DNA of 37,874 nucleotides from Priapulus caudatus (GCF_000485595.1 NW_014577931.1:89640-127513); one strand, 5' to 3'. Positions 1-37,109 are shown, counted from the stretch's first letter. A program made the numbers and translations. Notes: generated by a model not told the origin, from the sequence alone.

Positions 1-180
<180 letters not shown>

Positions 181-229
181 AAGAGAGACGCAATATATGG
201 ATGTTCAGCGCGCGTACGCTGTAACTTAC

Positions 230-25946
<25,717 letters not shown>

Positions 25947-26001
25947 AGTGTCGTCTGCCTGCTGCTCCCTTCGTCTTAGCGATGCTGTCGCCGGCCATGC
26001 A

Positions 26002-26008
26002 TTTTATA
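26002..26008 (-). promoter_or_regulatory. TATA box of the LLTP gene
   Basis: On the minus strand the sequence reads ACTATAAAAT, a strong TATA match, 56-62 bases upstream of the ATG at 25946. With usual spacing (about 30 bases) transcription would start near 25975-25985, leaving a 5' UTR of about 30-40 bases. An ATG at 25996-25998 would lie upstream of that start and so outside the mRNA. A sharp TATA promoter fits a highly expressed, tissue-restricted secreted protein, which is inference. Confidence 0.6.
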
Positions 26009-26009
26009 G

Positions 26010-26985
26010 TCAACGCGGATGGAACTCTGAACTGTGCGGACACGACGCAGATGGGCTTACACGTTTCTCACGGTCTTACTACTGCATTACAGAGCGACGT
26101 TTGCGCCCGTCTCAATTGCATACGTTATAATTGGCGTTGGTTATTGATATTAGATTAAAATCTATCGAGGTCTGCTATTTTTTACACGCTGCCCTTACTT
26201 GGTAAGGTTAGAAGCTGTTATAAGTATAATCGCAATGTGGCACGTTTAAAGTAGCAAATATAGTTCTCATTTAAAAAAAAGACAGCAAATATGCGTATGT
26301 GTATATGTTTAAACGATAATGTGTGTCTACATGACTTATTACATGTCGCGTCGTGTGATTATCGATGTACATGTAAAATTATTCAATTAGCTCGACACAT
26401 TGTACTGTATTACTTCGATGCTTACAATGTATGCTTTACCAGATAAAGTTATATTTAATGTTGAATCTGGCAAAAGCCCCGTTTTGACAAATTATTCTTT
26501 TATTGGCACTATTTGCGCATTGTTATTTGCGATTTTTCTTGTAAAACCGGTTTCGTCTATGAGCATAAATTGATTAATTTAGAACACTGAAGTTGGTTTA
26601 CAATTAATGAATGGTTATCCTTCATGAATAGACAATGCGCGCGGGTATGAGCGAGCGACGAAGAATTATTTTTAATTGCTTAAAAATATTCGCTTTGACT
26701 TCTTGATTACCTTATCATGATTACACGCTCGTACATGAGAGGTTAGACTTAATTTCTAGTAACCGCTTTACATTATCAAGGGGTTAATAGTGCAATCTGT
26801 TTCTTTCTATTGTGCAATGAGCTCGATCAAAGATCATCCGTCAAGCCTGCGCGTTTGGCTTTGTGCGTGAGGGGAGGTCAACGCTAGTGCATCTGCTATC
26901 AGCTCGGCGTAACCAGGTGAGATGGTACAGGTATATAGTGACGGCCGAAGCAGCCCGGCCGCTGTTATCCGATATCGTCTTATTT
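26010..26985. other. Intergenic, upstream of LLTP gene
   Basis: AT-rich unique-looking sequence. It should contain upstream control elements of the LLTP gene, but I recognise none with confidence. No supported gene. Confidence 0.5.
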
Positions 26986-26987
26986 GG

Positions 26988-27024
<37 letters not shown>

Positions 27025-27034
27025 CGCGACGACC

Positions 27035-27118
<84 letters not shown>

Positions 27119-27125
27119 TATATAT
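26986..27125. repeat. (TA)n and (CA)n microsatellites
   Basis: TA run about 26989-27015, short CACGCG bridge, CA run about 27038-27115, then TA. Confidence 0.96.
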
Positions 27126-27700
27126 ATCATCACACATATTATGATAATATAATAATATATATGCTGACTATAGGTGTGGAATTAGAGATAATTATCACTG
27201 CTGACGAAGGACATTTTCGTTTTTCTCGTTCAGCGCAACAATTTTGCAAGGTTATGTGGTGGGGGAAAATTACTGTTACAAAACTAATCAAGTCAAACAT
27301 CAGGGCTGTAGGCTGAGTAAATTCCTGTCGAGGGGGTGAGCGCAAAATTGCATGACTCAACTGGTGTAATGATGAGCGACGGGCCGCCAGCTCTGTGATC
27401 GACGTCCATATAGTGTGGCACGACGTGGTATGACAAAGCCTTGCACGAATAAGGACCTCAAAAAGTTGCGTTATGGGTATACTTGCAAGATTATTAGCCC
27501 TAAGCTTATTGTTTTAAATTTTTGCTCAAAAAGTCTAGGGCGTGCAGCTGCCGCTTGACCAGAGCTACGGCCTGACATGCATCACATCACAGATTGAACA
27601 AGTCACGTCCACGCGTCCTTTTGTGCAGGGCCGACCGGACCAACTTTGATTTCACCTGTTTATCCGCGGCCAATGGTCCAATTTTCTGCGCGCACTTTCT
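27126..27700. other. Intergenic, nothing recognised
   Basis: No long open frame, RNA gene or repeat that I can support. Confidence 0.4.
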
Positions 27701-28088
27701 ATCGTTGAGTGTGTGTAGGTGGATCGGAGATGTGGTGTGATGTTTGTGTGTGTGTGTGTGTGTGATGTGTGTGTGTGTGCTGAGATGCGTGCGTGGTGCG
27801 TGCCGTGATGTGTGTGTGTTGAGAGTGTGTATGTGAGTGTGTGGGTGCGTTGCTGGTATCGCGTGCGAGTGTTGCGTGCGATGTGCGGTGAGGTGCGCGT
27901 GTGTGAGCTGGTACTGTGCGTCGTAGCGTGCCGTGCAGTGCGTGCGTCGTATGTGGGGTGCGTGCGCGGACTGCCGTGGTGCGTGCGCTGCGGTGTGCAG
28001 TGTGTGTGTGGTGTGGCCCGATTGAGTGTGTGTGTGTGCTGTGTGTGTAGGTGGTGATTGTTGTGCTTGTGCTATATATTATAGGTAG

Positions 28089-28123
<35 letters not shown>

Positions 28124-28126
28124 ATG

Positions 28127-28181
<55 letters not shown>

Positions 28182-28185
28182 AGCG
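27700..28185. repeat. Degenerate GTG-rich tract, (TA)n and (GT)n
   Basis: A GT/GC-rich degraded tract to about 28057, TA runs to 28137, and a pure GT run about 28138-28180. Confidence 0.93.
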
Positions 28186-29520
28186 TGTGCGTGTGTACGT
28201 ATATATGCTTTTATCTTGTTCAGTTCTACTAAAGGTTGTTTTTTTGTTTACTTCACAGCGACGACGCCAGGTACGCCTATACTTACAGCTTTTATGTTAT
28301 GTTTTGTAATGACGTCATACCTTTCTGTGTCTCCTACACGGGATATAATAGCAACGTAGTGCATCTTCATATAGCTAACCTGCTGTATCGATACAAAGTT
28401 GAAGTCTCTTTCACAAGTTAGTTACATTAGGTCGACGCCTTTACGGACACTGAGAGTAATCACTGCTAGAGTCTGCTAGTTTAATTTACGTCTGCGGCGG
28501 TTCTTTTACGTCCCTATATTAAACTTGAGACGGGAACTGCAATTTTACGTAGTCATCCGACTACAATTGTATATCCTCTACTACTATCGCATATATACCA
28601 CTATAGTATTGTATGTACTCTGGATTGCGAGTATATTGATTATTCTCAATTTCTCAGGCAGAACCATGACAAACGGTCTGGAAGGACCATAACTATACTT
28701 CTTCCAGAATATCTAGTTCATACGAGGTAATAGTATGGACATACGTAAACTGAGTAACATTAAATATGAACAATTATCCGGAAAATTCCTAGATAATTTT
28801 CTCGTAACCAGTAATTGGGATTTTAATTGACCGGGAACTTGGAAATGGCATATGTTTTTTTACTAGAAAACTGGAAATTATGGACCCCTCACCCGTCCAT
28901 CTTAAAATGGTTGTAATGGTTAAATTGGTTTTAATTCTGCAAATCAATGCTGGCACTACATGTAGGCAGGTCTCTGAGTGTGTTCTCACCACTGTCCCCA
29001 GGGTTCTCTGACGGTGACTGCTGATCTTGAGAGTCTGCGGTGGGTTGACCTACATCATGTGTGCAGGCATCATCGTCTAAATCATCATCGTCATGTGTGC
29101 CTGCAGTACACATAAAAATGTACGCCTATTGTGATTTATATTATTGCTAACAATATGGTACCGTAGTATGAATTCTGTTTGCTGCAGTACATGATCGCCT
29201 AAACACCGAAATTAATCGGTGTATATTTTCTCGATATATTTTGAGACCATATCATTATGAGCTTATGTTTATAGGCCTAGCTATTAGTCTATTACATTCA
29301 GAAAATTACGTTGTTATTCTTTTGGAAAAGCCACGACGCATTTGATTCATGTTTTAACCACGTTTTTTAAACTTAAAACCTAGTTCTACTTCTAGGGCTA
29401 AAGTAGTAAGCTTAAAATAAAAATTCTTTCAACAATCATTTGCCTCGAAATTTCTTCTTTTTGCAAAGGCAATGCATGCTTTGCCTTCGTCTACCAATAC
29501 CATCCTTTGAAGCTTTATGG
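28186..29520. other. Intergenic, mostly unrecognised
   Basis: No supported gene. On the minus strand 29105-28931 reads an acidic D/S-rich frame (D-D-D-D-L-D-D-D) preceded by TACTGCAG; it could be a degraded exon linked to the THAP remnant, or chance. Confidence 0.3.
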
Positions 29521-29522
29521 CT

Positions 29523-29650
29523 GAACTTTGTGGGTCTGGCATCAGGTTTTAACTTGCTGCTGCGAACTTGCCATCCAACACAAGCTGCATGGCACAAAAA
29601 AGCACTCTGGTGCGAAATGATCCCCACATAGCCTCTGGATCTGGATCAGA
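29523..29650 (-). pseudogene. THAP-domain remnant, frame-shifted
   Basis: One frame reads R-L-C-G-D-H-F-A-P-E-C-F (29634-29599), the C-x2-H half of the THAP zinc finger with its C-S/G-x-H-F core. A different frame soon after reads S-K-L-K-P-D-A-R-P-T-K-F (29558-29523), the L-K-P-D-A-V-P-T-I-F tail that ends THAP domains. The frame change, the short length and the lack of the upstream C-x-C half mean it is broken. THAP domains occur in P-element-type transposases and in host genes; the transposon-rich setting favours the former. Confidence 0.5.
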
Positions 29651-29659
29651 GTTTACTGC

Positions 29660-30290
29660 GTAGCCCACGGTTACATGGATAATAACGCAGGGCTATAGCT
29701 AGTCATGGGGTGTGACCTAGCTTGGGTAAAGCCAGGTAGTTAGCCTTTAGCCGAATGGCACTGAGGGTCACAGCCAGTTTTTTTTTCCGCCCTCAGTGGT
29801 TCTTTTACGTCCCCATTGGCAGGGCCGTAGTGGCCTCCCAAAATGTGCTACTGCAGAAAAATGTAGGATCACCCAGTGATAATATCAAGATTGGCGGTTA
29901 TGGTGTGTGCCGCAGGCACGCATGGCTAACGCCGCGATCGCGAAGCCGATGCGGGGGGTCTGGGGAACTCCCCCTGAATTTTTTTTGAAATTTAGAGCTT
30001 GGAAATGGCATTTCCTGCATTTTCAGGCTATGTTGAAAGCAATCAATTCTGATCATTTTAAAATGTCAATTTGTAAATTTCAAAGAGAAATGTAGCTAAA
30101 GCTGATGTTTTGACTAAAGTATCTAAAATATATATTATGAGTATGATAACTAATAAAACATTGTTTACAAAATTGTATATACTATCAGTACATAATTGTG
30201 AAAAATAATATAGTTTTTAATATTTCCGTTCCAGTGCATCGTACTTCAGAATACGTTGAATCCGGGCCGTGAAGGCATGCATGCAACGTG
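29660..30290. other. Intergenic with transposon-like scraps
   Basis: The stretch near 29950-30020 (ggggggtctggggaactccc then ttggaaatggcatttcctg) looks like part of a dispersed repeat; ttggaaatggca also occurs at about 28838. No gene. Confidence 0.35.
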
Positions 30291-30362
30291 TGTGTGTTTT
30301 GTGTGTTTGTGTGTGTGCGTGCGTGCGTGCGTGTGTGTGTTGTGTGTGCGTGTGTGTGTGTG
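30291..30362. repeat. (GT)n/(GTGC)n microsatellite
   Basis: Impure GT run abutting the left end of the GC-rich-ended element. Confidence 0.9.
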
Positions 30363-30363
30363 T

Positions 30364-30611
30364 CAGGGGCGTAGCTACGGAGGGGCCTGGGGGCCCCCAC
30401 AAATTTTCTGTGCCCCCCAGGTGCCCCCCCCCACTGAAAATTCATGCTTGATAAAAAAAAATTTTAATTAAAAACAATGCCGTTAGAACAGTATAATACA
30501 ATGAAAGAAGGTTCGAACCACATCTCAATAAAATTATATATTGTGGCCCCCCCCCCGAAAATGTAAGGCCCCCCACCCCCCCCCGCTGAAAAAATCCTAG
30601 CTACGCCACTG
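30364..30611. mobile_element. Small non-autonomous DNA element with CAGKGGCGTAGCTA ends
   Basis: The left end caggggcgtagcta and the right end tagctacgccactg are inverted repeats, 13 of 14 matching. Long C homopolymers sit inside both ends; there is no coding capacity. No target-site duplication is evident, perhaps because the left flank is microsatellite. Superfamily is uncertain. Confidence 0.7.
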
Positions 30612-31684
30612 GTACGAGTCCATATCCGCGTCCGTGTGTCCGCTATATATTTACCTCGATAAATATATATTGCAAGCGAATAAATATTCCACAGCGGGCA
30701 ATTAAATTACTTCTCTCTACCCGGTCTATAAGTATCTAGAATTTTAGAAATTTAATCATCTGTAATTCACTTCCGCGCGTATATATTTGGCATTTGCTAA
30801 TATATTGATTAATCGTGCGTCAATAAACTCACAGATTCAGACAGGTGTAGCGCGAAATTTCTGACTTGCGAAATATCTGAGATAGCCCGCGCCTATGCGC
30901 ACGCGCACTTCGCGTGCGTCCCGGACCCGACTAATCACAGCTCGTCTTTGTGTGCGAAATTTCTGACCTGCGAAATATATGATATAGCGACCTGCGAAAT
31001 ATATGATATAGGATGCGTATGCGCATGCGCACTTNCCACCAAATTTTCTGTGCCCCCAGGTGCTCCCCCCCCCCCACTGGAAACAAATCAGTCGCTTGAT
31101 AAAAAACAAAATTGAATTAAAAACAATGCGTTAGAATAACGTCATAAACAAAGAAAGAGGGTTCGACAACTCAGCTCTCAGACACAATTATATATTGTCT
31201 CCGGGCGCCCACGAAAATTAAGGTCCCGCCCAGCACCCCCCCCCCGTGAAAAAACTAGCCTACGCCCACTGCGTACATCCATATCTCGCGTCCCGTGGTC
31301 CGCATATATATTGCCTCGATAAAATATAATATTGGTCAAGCGAATAATATATGCACATGCGGGCGAAATTAAATTACTCTATCTCTAGCCGTCGTCTATA
31401 AGTATCGAGAATTTAGAAATTTAATCAGTCTTAATCTTCACTTCAGCGTATATATTTGCATTTGTCTAATATATGATTAATCGTGCGTCAAGAAATCTCA
31501 GCTAGATTCCGACAGTTAGCGCGAAATTCTGACTGCGAAATATCTGAGATAGCCGCGCGCCTATCGCACATGCCGCAAACATTCGCTGCGTCCCGACCCG
31601 ACTAATCACCAGCTCGTCCTTTGTGTTCGAATATTCTGACCTGCGAAAATATAATTGATATAGATTCGTATGCGCATTGCGCAC
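30396..31684. repeat. Direct repeat of about 640 bp, second copy noisy, joined at an N
   Basis: Sequence from about 30396 to 31034 recurs from 31036 to about 31684 in the same order. The second copy has many single-base insertions, deletions and swaps. The join is a lone N at 31035. I read this as an assembly duplicate or unpolished gap fill rather than a biological tandem repeat. Confidence 0.75.
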
Positions 31685-31744
31685 TCTTGCATATTATGCT
31701 CAAATTGACTAGTTCCATTTCAGCTAAGTACACCAGCTGTGGCA

Positions 31745-32935
31745 AGGAGGAGGGTAGAAGCTATGGGAGAAGGAAGGATGGGGAAAGCTGTGGACGGAAT
31801 GAGAAGGGAGAAATAGAAGGTGGTGGAGAGAGAGGAGGAGAGAATCTGGTGAGATGAAGAGGAGTGGGGACCTGCGGAGGAACGGGAGGAAGGGAGATAT
31901 GGAGAAGTCTGGTGGCGAAGGCAGAAAGCGAAAGGGAAGGGTGCGGTAGAACGCCGGAGGGAAAGCTGATCGAGAAGAAGTAGGAGAAAGAGACCTGGTG
32001 AGAAGGGGGAGACAGCTGGTGGAGAAGAGGAAAGTGAAGAAAAGCAGCTGGTGACGAAGAGAGGGGGAGAATCTGGTGATCGAAGGAGGAGGGGAGAACT
32101 GTGAGAAGGAGGAGGGGAAATGCTGGTGAGAAAGGAAGAGGGGAAAGCTGGTGGAGAAGAGGAGGGAGAAGGCTGGTGCGAGAGGAAGGGGGGAAGCTGT
32201 GACGAAGGAGAGGGGAAACTGGTGGAGAACGATAGAAGAGATCGAAGGGAGAAGTGGAGAGAAGGAGAGGGGAAACTGGTGAGAAGGAGAGGGGAGAAGC
32301 CTGGTGAGAAAGAAGGAACGGGAGACCAGGCAAAGCTGTGGAAGAAGAAAGGGGAGAAGGGAGAAGTGGTGGAGAAGGAGGAGGGGAGAAGCTGTGAGAA
32401 GGAGAGGGAGAAGGGGGAGAAGAGAGAAGCTGGTGAGGAAGAGAGGGAGAACGTAGGGGAGAAAGAGGGGAAGAGTAAATCTGGGAGGAGGAATGGGAAA
32501 GCTGGTGGAGGAGGAAGGATTGAAGAGAAGGTGGCTGAAGCAGAGGAGGGGAGAACTGTGGATGAGAAGAAGGAGATCAGGAGGGAGAAGGAAGCTGGTG
32601 ATTGAGCAGGGGAGAAGGAGAAGCCTGGAGAAGAGAGGGGAGAACTTGTGACGACGGAGGGGGAGAGGAAAGACTGGAGGAGATGAAGGGAAGAGGGAGA
32701 AGGCTGGGGTGGATAAGAGGATGAGGAGAGAACTGTGGAGAAAGGAAAGGGAGCAGTGGGAGAGGACTGGTGGAGGAGAGGGAGAAGGGAGAAGCTGTGG
32801 AAGAAGAGGAGGGGAGAAGCGCTGTGGAGAAGAGAGAGGGAGAAGGAGAACTCGTGGAGACTGAGGAGGGGAGAAGCTGTGGAGAAGGAGGGGAGACAAA
32901 GAGAGCTGTGGATGAAGGAAGGAGAAGGAGAGAAT
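31745..32935. repeat. Purine-rich minisatellite
   Basis: Irregular units of about 24-30 bases like gagaagctggtggagaagg, purine-rich on the plus strand throughout. Long Pro/Ser/Leu-rich frames on the minus strand are artefacts of the composition. Confidence 0.9.
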
Positions 32936-33034
32936 CTGCCAACCCAGCCCCCCCGCGTAAATCAAACAGGAAGCCCCCCTGTAGCCTATCATCCAATGAA
33001 ATGCCAGGCCGCAAGCAAAACACCGCCTTCCTTT

Positions 33035-33201
33035 TCTCCCCTTCCTCCCCTGGCCAGCATTCTGCCCCTCCTCCTTCACCACACCTCTCGACCTTAATCC
33101 CTCCTCCTTCTCCACAGCTTCCTTCTCCCCCTCCTCTCCCCTTCCTTCTTCTCCACCAGCTTCTCCCCCTCCTCCTTCTCCTTCTCCTTCTCCTTCTCCT
33201 T
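33035..33201. repeat. Reverse-complement copy of the purine minisatellite
   Basis: ccttcttctccaccagcttc and neighbours are the complement of the preceding minisatellite unit, giving an inverted arrangement around a spacer of about 100 bases. Confidence 0.8.
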
Positions 33202-33459
33202 CTACGGGATGTCATTTGCATAATATATTCTATTTGTATTTGTAACGTTTTTTTACCACAAGTTTTACAGCGGCCAGGTCACTCGTATCCTATCCCGACC
33301 TCGTGTAATAAGATTTGTACTAATAAAAGTTGCAATATTATAACGATCTCGTGGCGCCGGCCGCGCACCATTATCTTTATTTATTAGTATTTTTATATAC
33401 ATTCATGTGTTATATGATATCTATATCTCTGACTAAAACAGAGAGGGTGATTTAGGGCC

Positions 33460-33489
33460 TATATGCTCTGGACGAAACCAGAGCATATA
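33460..33489. repeat. Hairpin, 12-bp stem
   Basis: tatatgctctgg, loop acgaaa, ccagagcatata. A related half (tatatgctctgacgaaacca) follows the MITE at 33728. Confidence 0.8.
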
Positions 33490-33531
33490 AATCAACACAT
33501 AAATCAATATAAAATTATAAGTGATTTATAT

Positions 33532-33722
33532 GCAACCGGCAGTTAGATGCGATATGATATGACTACTAGGCACTTTAATTTAATTTTTTTTTTTTATAGG
33601 GTTTAGGGTTATTGGTTTAGGTTAGTTAGTAGGGTAGGTTTTTTTTTTTTTTAAAGTGCCATAGTATCATATCTATATTGCCTAAGTATCATATTCAATA
33701 GTCGCATCTAACTGCCGGGTGC
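33532..33722. mobile_element. 191-bp MITE with 9-bp target-site duplication
   Basis: Terminal inverted repeats: left gcaaccggcagttagatgcg, right end complement gcacccggcagttagatgcg (one difference in 20), with similarity extending imperfectly to the inner ttaaagtgcc. Both sides are flanked by the identical 9 bases gatttatat (33523-33531 and 33723-33731). No coding sequence. 8-10-bp duplications fit Mutator-like or Merlin elements; hAT makes 8. Confidence 0.85.
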
Positions 33723-33739
33723 GATTTATATGCTCTGAC

Positions 33740-34140
33740 GAAACCACCAAATACTGTAAGGTGCTGCCACCTTCTGTTGTAATTAAACATTCTTCAGTTT
33801 ACCGCCAGGTTCGCTAGTGGTACCTTGTAGTACTCTACCTCTAGTCTACCTAGTAGTCTTCAAAGTTCAAGTGTCTATAATAAAAGACTACATATCGAAG
33901 ACGGAAAGAAACAAAGTTGATCAAATAGACAGATCAATACTGCGGAATAATTTACCCATCTAAATTTGTCAGGGAACACTGGTCACTAATCTAAACATCG
34001 TACGCGAAATTATTATTTTTATTTCTTACAAATTCTTATTCATATTACTATTAGTTACTACTGATAAAGTACTGTAAAGTGTAAATAGATAGTAATACTA
34101 ATAGTAATACTAATAGTATTTCTAGTCTCTTCTTGGCTGC
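33740..34140. other. Intergenic, nothing recognised
   Basis: AT-rich, with a short run of imperfect 'actaatagt' repeats near 34095-34120. No gene. Confidence 0.4.
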
Positions 34141-34145
34141 TAGCC

Positions 34146-34224
34146 TAGCTCTAGTACTATAGCCGGCCAGATCGCTGCCGCAGGCCTGCGGCCACGCGAA
34201 TCTGCGGCTATAGTACTAGAGCTA
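34146..34224. repeat. Inverted repeat with nested palindrome
   Basis: 20-bp perfect arms (34146-34165 and 34205-34224) enclose gccgcaggcctgcggc, a perfect 16-bp palindrome at 34177-34192. Direct copies of ctgctagc flank both sides. Confidence 0.93.
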
Positions 34225-35110
34225 GCCTGCTAGCGTGCTTTTCAGAGCCATGTTATTTTTCTGTTACACAGTCGCTAGGGGTACAAATCACTGGCAGCAA
34301 GAACAACGCCGTACAGCACACACGCGGTCCATTGACTACTATCATTAACTACATAACAACATGGTCGCCCTAAACCTCGCCGCCTCGCCAGTGTTCCACA
34401 ATCACCGTTTCCATTCCATTATCCGAGACCTCCGCGCTGTTTCCTCCGCAGATGACTGCAGTCTTCCAATACTCGTCTGGCATCGCGCCGGAAACCTGCT
34501 GAATCAAGTCACACCGCGCATTCTTCGACATCGCCCGCCAGCGAATGCGCTTCAATATCACGAGAAACTTCCTCAACATTATACACTCCACTGATGCCTT
34601 CGCTATGCGTAACGAGGCAACCGACGCAATGCCCAATCGCTGGCGCCTGCGCGATCTGCTCTGATCTCATCTCCTGCGATGGTCAAACAAACGCTAGTTG
34701 TCGCAGCCTGTCTGCCACAGTTAAAACTTCGCCTGCAGCCAATCAGCGCAGGCCGCCAGCCGATTCGGCAGCCGCCCCGTTTGCGCATGGTAAGCTCCAT
34801 CCCGAAGTACCCTTTCGCAAGTCAATTGAGGACATTTCTGTGACTTCGAGCGCATTCTCGGTCCACCTCCCACCCCACCTTGTTCAGTCATCTGACCGGG
34901 ATCCAGACAATAGTTGAAAAGTGGCCGTCACCTGCACGAACACCGGAGTTGTATTGACTGCTTTGAAAACGGCGAGTTTGTGGAAACTGGCGCGCCGGCG
35001 AGTTAAGGCATCTCAATTTGTTTACTTCTAGTCAATGGCCGCGGTGTGCTGTCGGCGGCGCTTGATTCTTCTTCTGCAGCTCGGTTAACAGCTGCCAAGA
35101 CGCTCGTACG
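34225..35110. other. CpG-rich intergenic stretch
   Basis: Clearly richer in CpG than neighbouring DNA, with short open frames on both strands (for example 34370-34636 minus, 34594-34917 plus). None shows a domain I recognise. Could be a promoter region of an unseen gene or a decayed transposon. Confidence 0.35.
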
Positions 35111-35299
35111 ACCCTTTTTAAATGATCTGCTAGTGCTAGCAATAGTAGCATAGCCTATATAGGCATCTGGTGAGGTTCTGGATCACCAAAGAATGGATAT
35201 CAATCTGCAAGGTAAGCAGTCAAGACATAACTCAGTTGTATGTTACACTATTCTTGTCGCGGGCTAGGCCTATTCATGAAGGTTCAATAAGCCGACTTA

Positions 35300-35452
35300 G
35301 CGGGGTCAGGGGGTCCACTTGCCCCCCAGAAATCTGTAAAATTTCATACCCCCAGCGAGTGTCATAAAATGTTCTCAGGGTTACTCTTGCCTGTCTAAGT
35401 TCTCTCTCATCTACGCCCCCCCCCCCCACTGAAAATTTCCTGTGTACGCCTG
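35300..35452. mobile_element. Degenerate relative of the CAGKGGCGTAG element
   Basis: cttgccccccag ... ctacgccccccccccccactgaaaattt resembles interior and end pieces of the element at 30364-30611 in scrambled, decayed form. Confidence 0.4.
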
Positions 35453-35477
35453 GGCACGCTCGGATTCAACAGTCTTT

Positions 35478-35530
35478 GTTTTTTTTTTTTTTTTTTTTTT
35501 TTTGTTTTTTGGTGTTTTTTGTTTTTTATG
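35478..35530. repeat. Poly-T tract
   Basis: More than 25 T in a row, then T-rich sequence with G interruptions. No target duplication was seen that would make it a retroposon tail. Confidence 0.85.
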
Positions 35531-36300
35531 TTGCCAGCCGGAACTACCTGGCCGGAAAGCTTGCGAACTTAAAGGAATCCTTTAACTCGTATGTTCGGGG
35601 TTTATTTTCAGGTAATTTAGGTTAAAATTACGCTACATAAGGGGGGTGTAAAGTTTCTATGGTTCAGCTCACCAGCATTAATAATATTTTTTTGCAATAC
35701 AGTTCTTGATTACAAAAAGATGGTGGCGCACTCAAGAGAGTCACATTCTGAAAATTTGCTGCGAATCCAACGACTTTTCAGCGAAGGCTACAACAAGGTT
35801 CTTTCTATTTATTAATTTACAAAGCAAAGGATTGTACGTTCTTATTAAACGACATATTAGTTTCAGTTATAGTTATAGGATAACATTTTGTCCTAAAATG
35901 AGCATCGTCTTGGCTTAAATCGGCAATTTGTATAATATGAATTGCACCTTTGTGGTTTAAGCCCGTCTTTGGTAATGTGCATAAATAATATGGGATAATG
36001 CGCTAACTTTTCTTTCCAAAGGGTGGCCACGGTCGCCGGTTGTCGAATGGCACCGGTCAAATTTTGTAGTCCGTTGATGTATTATTAAATGTATACACAA
36101 TTAAATTAGGTATTCTAGTAACAAGTACGTGTGGGTATAGACAATTTTGTTATTCAGCTAAGTTACGAGTTGTCATGCCGAGTCGTAAATAAATGCCTAG
36201 TGTCTGAGGTATCCCTTGTAAGCTGGGATATAAACTTTGACAGTCTTTTTCGGTCCCAGTATTGTGCAACAACTCACTCACCTGAATGCAATAGTTTATT
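35531..36300. other. Intergenic, nothing recognised
   Basis: No supported gene or repeat. Confidence 0.4.
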
Positions 36301-36810
36301 ATCGCTAGGCCGCAACTATTCCCGATTTGAGCACTGTGCCAGCACTAAAAGCCCGCCCGCACACTATCCGACCGCGATCCCCGGATCGGATCGGCGAGGC
36401 ACCGGCACCACTGTCCGACCAACAGTTGATCGCAAACTCATGGCATCTCGTCGTGCGTTCCACAGCGGATTTAGCGGTGTCAAGCGTCCGGAGCTGTTTT
36501 GCCATTGGTTCGATATCCATTCCACTTCGAAATGCCATGTTGCCCAGGGCGCAAGCTTTCTGTGAGTTGTCAATTTTCTCAGCGCGCGTCGAGTGCGCTT
36601 CGTCGATGGCCACCGCACACTATCCGAGTCGGCGGGTCGTACAGCCCTCGCACACTATCCCGACCCGAATCGTTCCGCGATCAAAATCGACATCGGGCCA
36701 GAAATGACCTCGTCGCGGCAATCTAAGCCTCTCGACGGCCAACCTACGAAACACATCTCGATCCAATCGAAGCCTCAAACTCGTCCCGGTCAAGATAGGT
36801 GTGGGCTAGC
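36301..36810. other. CpG-rich stretch with three CGCACACTATCCGA motifs
   Basis: The motif is at 36358-36371, 36614-36627 and 36649-36663 (last with one extra C), same orientation. On the minus strand an open frame of 102 codons (36613-36305) is present, but it has no domain I recognise. May be part of a DNA-transposon remnant. Confidence 0.35.
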
Positions 36811-37074
36811 ATAGCATGCATCATGCTCAGTGGCGAGTAGGACATGCTATGATGACATTGAAACTACATGTTCTCAATTTATGTCTCATGTTCTCATTAT
36901 GCTCACTCCTATTCCGAATGTCTCCATGTTCTTCTATATACAGGGTTCGTCTCCCACGGAATATTCATAACAGGGGAGGCGAGGTTGAGGGAACTGGGGG
37001 GGGAGGGGTCCGGGGTCTGTTTTTTACCTGTATTTACCACTAAAATTCATGCGTAAAATCGTCGGGACACGTGC

Positions 37075-37108
37075 CCCCCCAGGCCCCTCTGTAGCTATAC
37101 GCCCCTGA
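37075..37108 (-). mobile_element. End of a CAGGGGCGTA-type element, inverted orientation
   Basis: On the minus strand it reads CAGGGGCGTATAGCTACAGA then GGGGCCTGGGGG, nearly the left end of the element at 30364. The other end is not clear. Confidence 0.6.
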
Positions 37109-37109
37109 C

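Noticed and set aside
31724-33115. 463-codon Pro/Ser/Leu-rich open frame on the minus strand
   Set aside because: It is a translation of the purine minisatellite; composition alone keeps it open and all strands show similar frames.
33597-33640. Telomere-like TTTAGGG sequence
   Set aside because: Only about two repeats inside a MITE; not a telomere tract.
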